Of a DNA stretch of 6,175 nt, positions 6,088 to 6,175 are shown in pieces. A model generated the notes under the pieces. That model was not told where the DNA came from, did no database searches, and worked only from the letters and a program-made list of their open reading frames with translations. Positions within the stretch are counted from its first letter, which is position 1. Every line of letters starts with the position of its first letter. Origin of the DNA: Phycisphaeraceae bacterium (GTDB lineage: Bacteria; Planctomycetota; Phycisphaerae; Phycisphaerales; Phycisphaeraceae); the NCBI GenBank assembly GCA_029260695.1, contig JAJDCT010000241.1, positions 1-6,175 on the forward strand. Reading direction: 5' to 3'. The position numbers were made by a program, and so were the translations under genes.

Positions 6088-6175
6088 CGTGACTGTTAGA
6101 TTAAATCCCGACGATCCGGCGGGCGAGACGCCTGCATGACAAACCGGGTCGGCGCTGTCGTACCGGTGCCGGGGC
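6088..6175. other. Upstream region at window edge; possible edge genes unresolved
   Basis: This is the 5' flank of the secreted-protein gene. Two possibilities cannot be separated. On the + strand, ATG at 6136 opens a 13-codon frame to the edge (MTNRVGAVVPVPG), which could be the start of a divergent gene but lacks a good ribosome site. On the - strand, a frame open from the edge ends at TAA (6103-6101) after 24 Arg-rich codons and could be the tail of an upstream gene 25 bp from the secreted-protein start. Neither is supported enough to call as a CDS. Confidence 0.25.

Noticed and set aside
6107..6123. CCCG/CGGG inverted repeat upstream of the secreted-protein gene
   Set aside because: The 4-bp stem with a 9-nt loop is within chance for GC-rich DNA, and no T tract follows.

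Overview
The window is ordinary chromosomal DNA of a moderately GC-rich bacterium. It holds six confident protein genes and no mobile element, CRISPR array or RNA gene that I can recognise. The mix fits a planctomycete, perhaps of the Phycisphaerae: a three-subunit proton-translocating transhydrogenase, an FmdB-type zinc ribbon with a Gly/Pro/Cys tail, a TPR protein with a lipoprotein-like signal peptide, a DUF4432 sugar-mutarotase-like enzyme, and a secreted Ala/Pro-rich protein. The taxonomic guess is inference from protein style, not from a marker gene.

Left part (1-2851, + strand): pntAA (5' end cut by the window edge), pntAB and pntB. They encode the NAD-binding domain I, the small membrane part of domain II, and the large membrane part plus NADP-binding domain III of NAD(P)+ transhydrogenase. 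The complete enzyme couples hydride transfer from NADH to NADP+ to proton re-entry, so it supplies NADPH. pntAB and pntB overlap in a TAATG junction. A 104-bp gap before pntAB carries an 11-bp direct repeat. A possible hairpin terminator follows pntB.

Middle (2958-4147, - strand): a zinc-ribbon FmdB-family gene, then 2 bp later a TPR protein gene with a lipoprotein-type signal peptide. They look like one transcription unit. It converges on pntB and diverges from the DUF4432 gene. The 48-bp divergent spacer holds candidate -10 boxes for both directions that overlap each other. The rightward one sits so close to the ATG that the mRNA may be leaderless.

Right part: the DUF4432 gene (4196-5305, +), a 128-bp gap with a short perfect hairpin and a purine-rich Shine-Dalgarno-like run that has no usable start codon, then a secreted protein of unknown function (5434-6075, -) that converges on it.

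The most interesting point is in the transhydrogenase. The membrane histidine linked to proton translocation in E. coli PntB (His91) aligns with Asn110 here. The alternative histidine I recall from the Thermus thermophilus small alpha subunit aligns with Ser41. I see no evidence of a wholly new multi-gene system.
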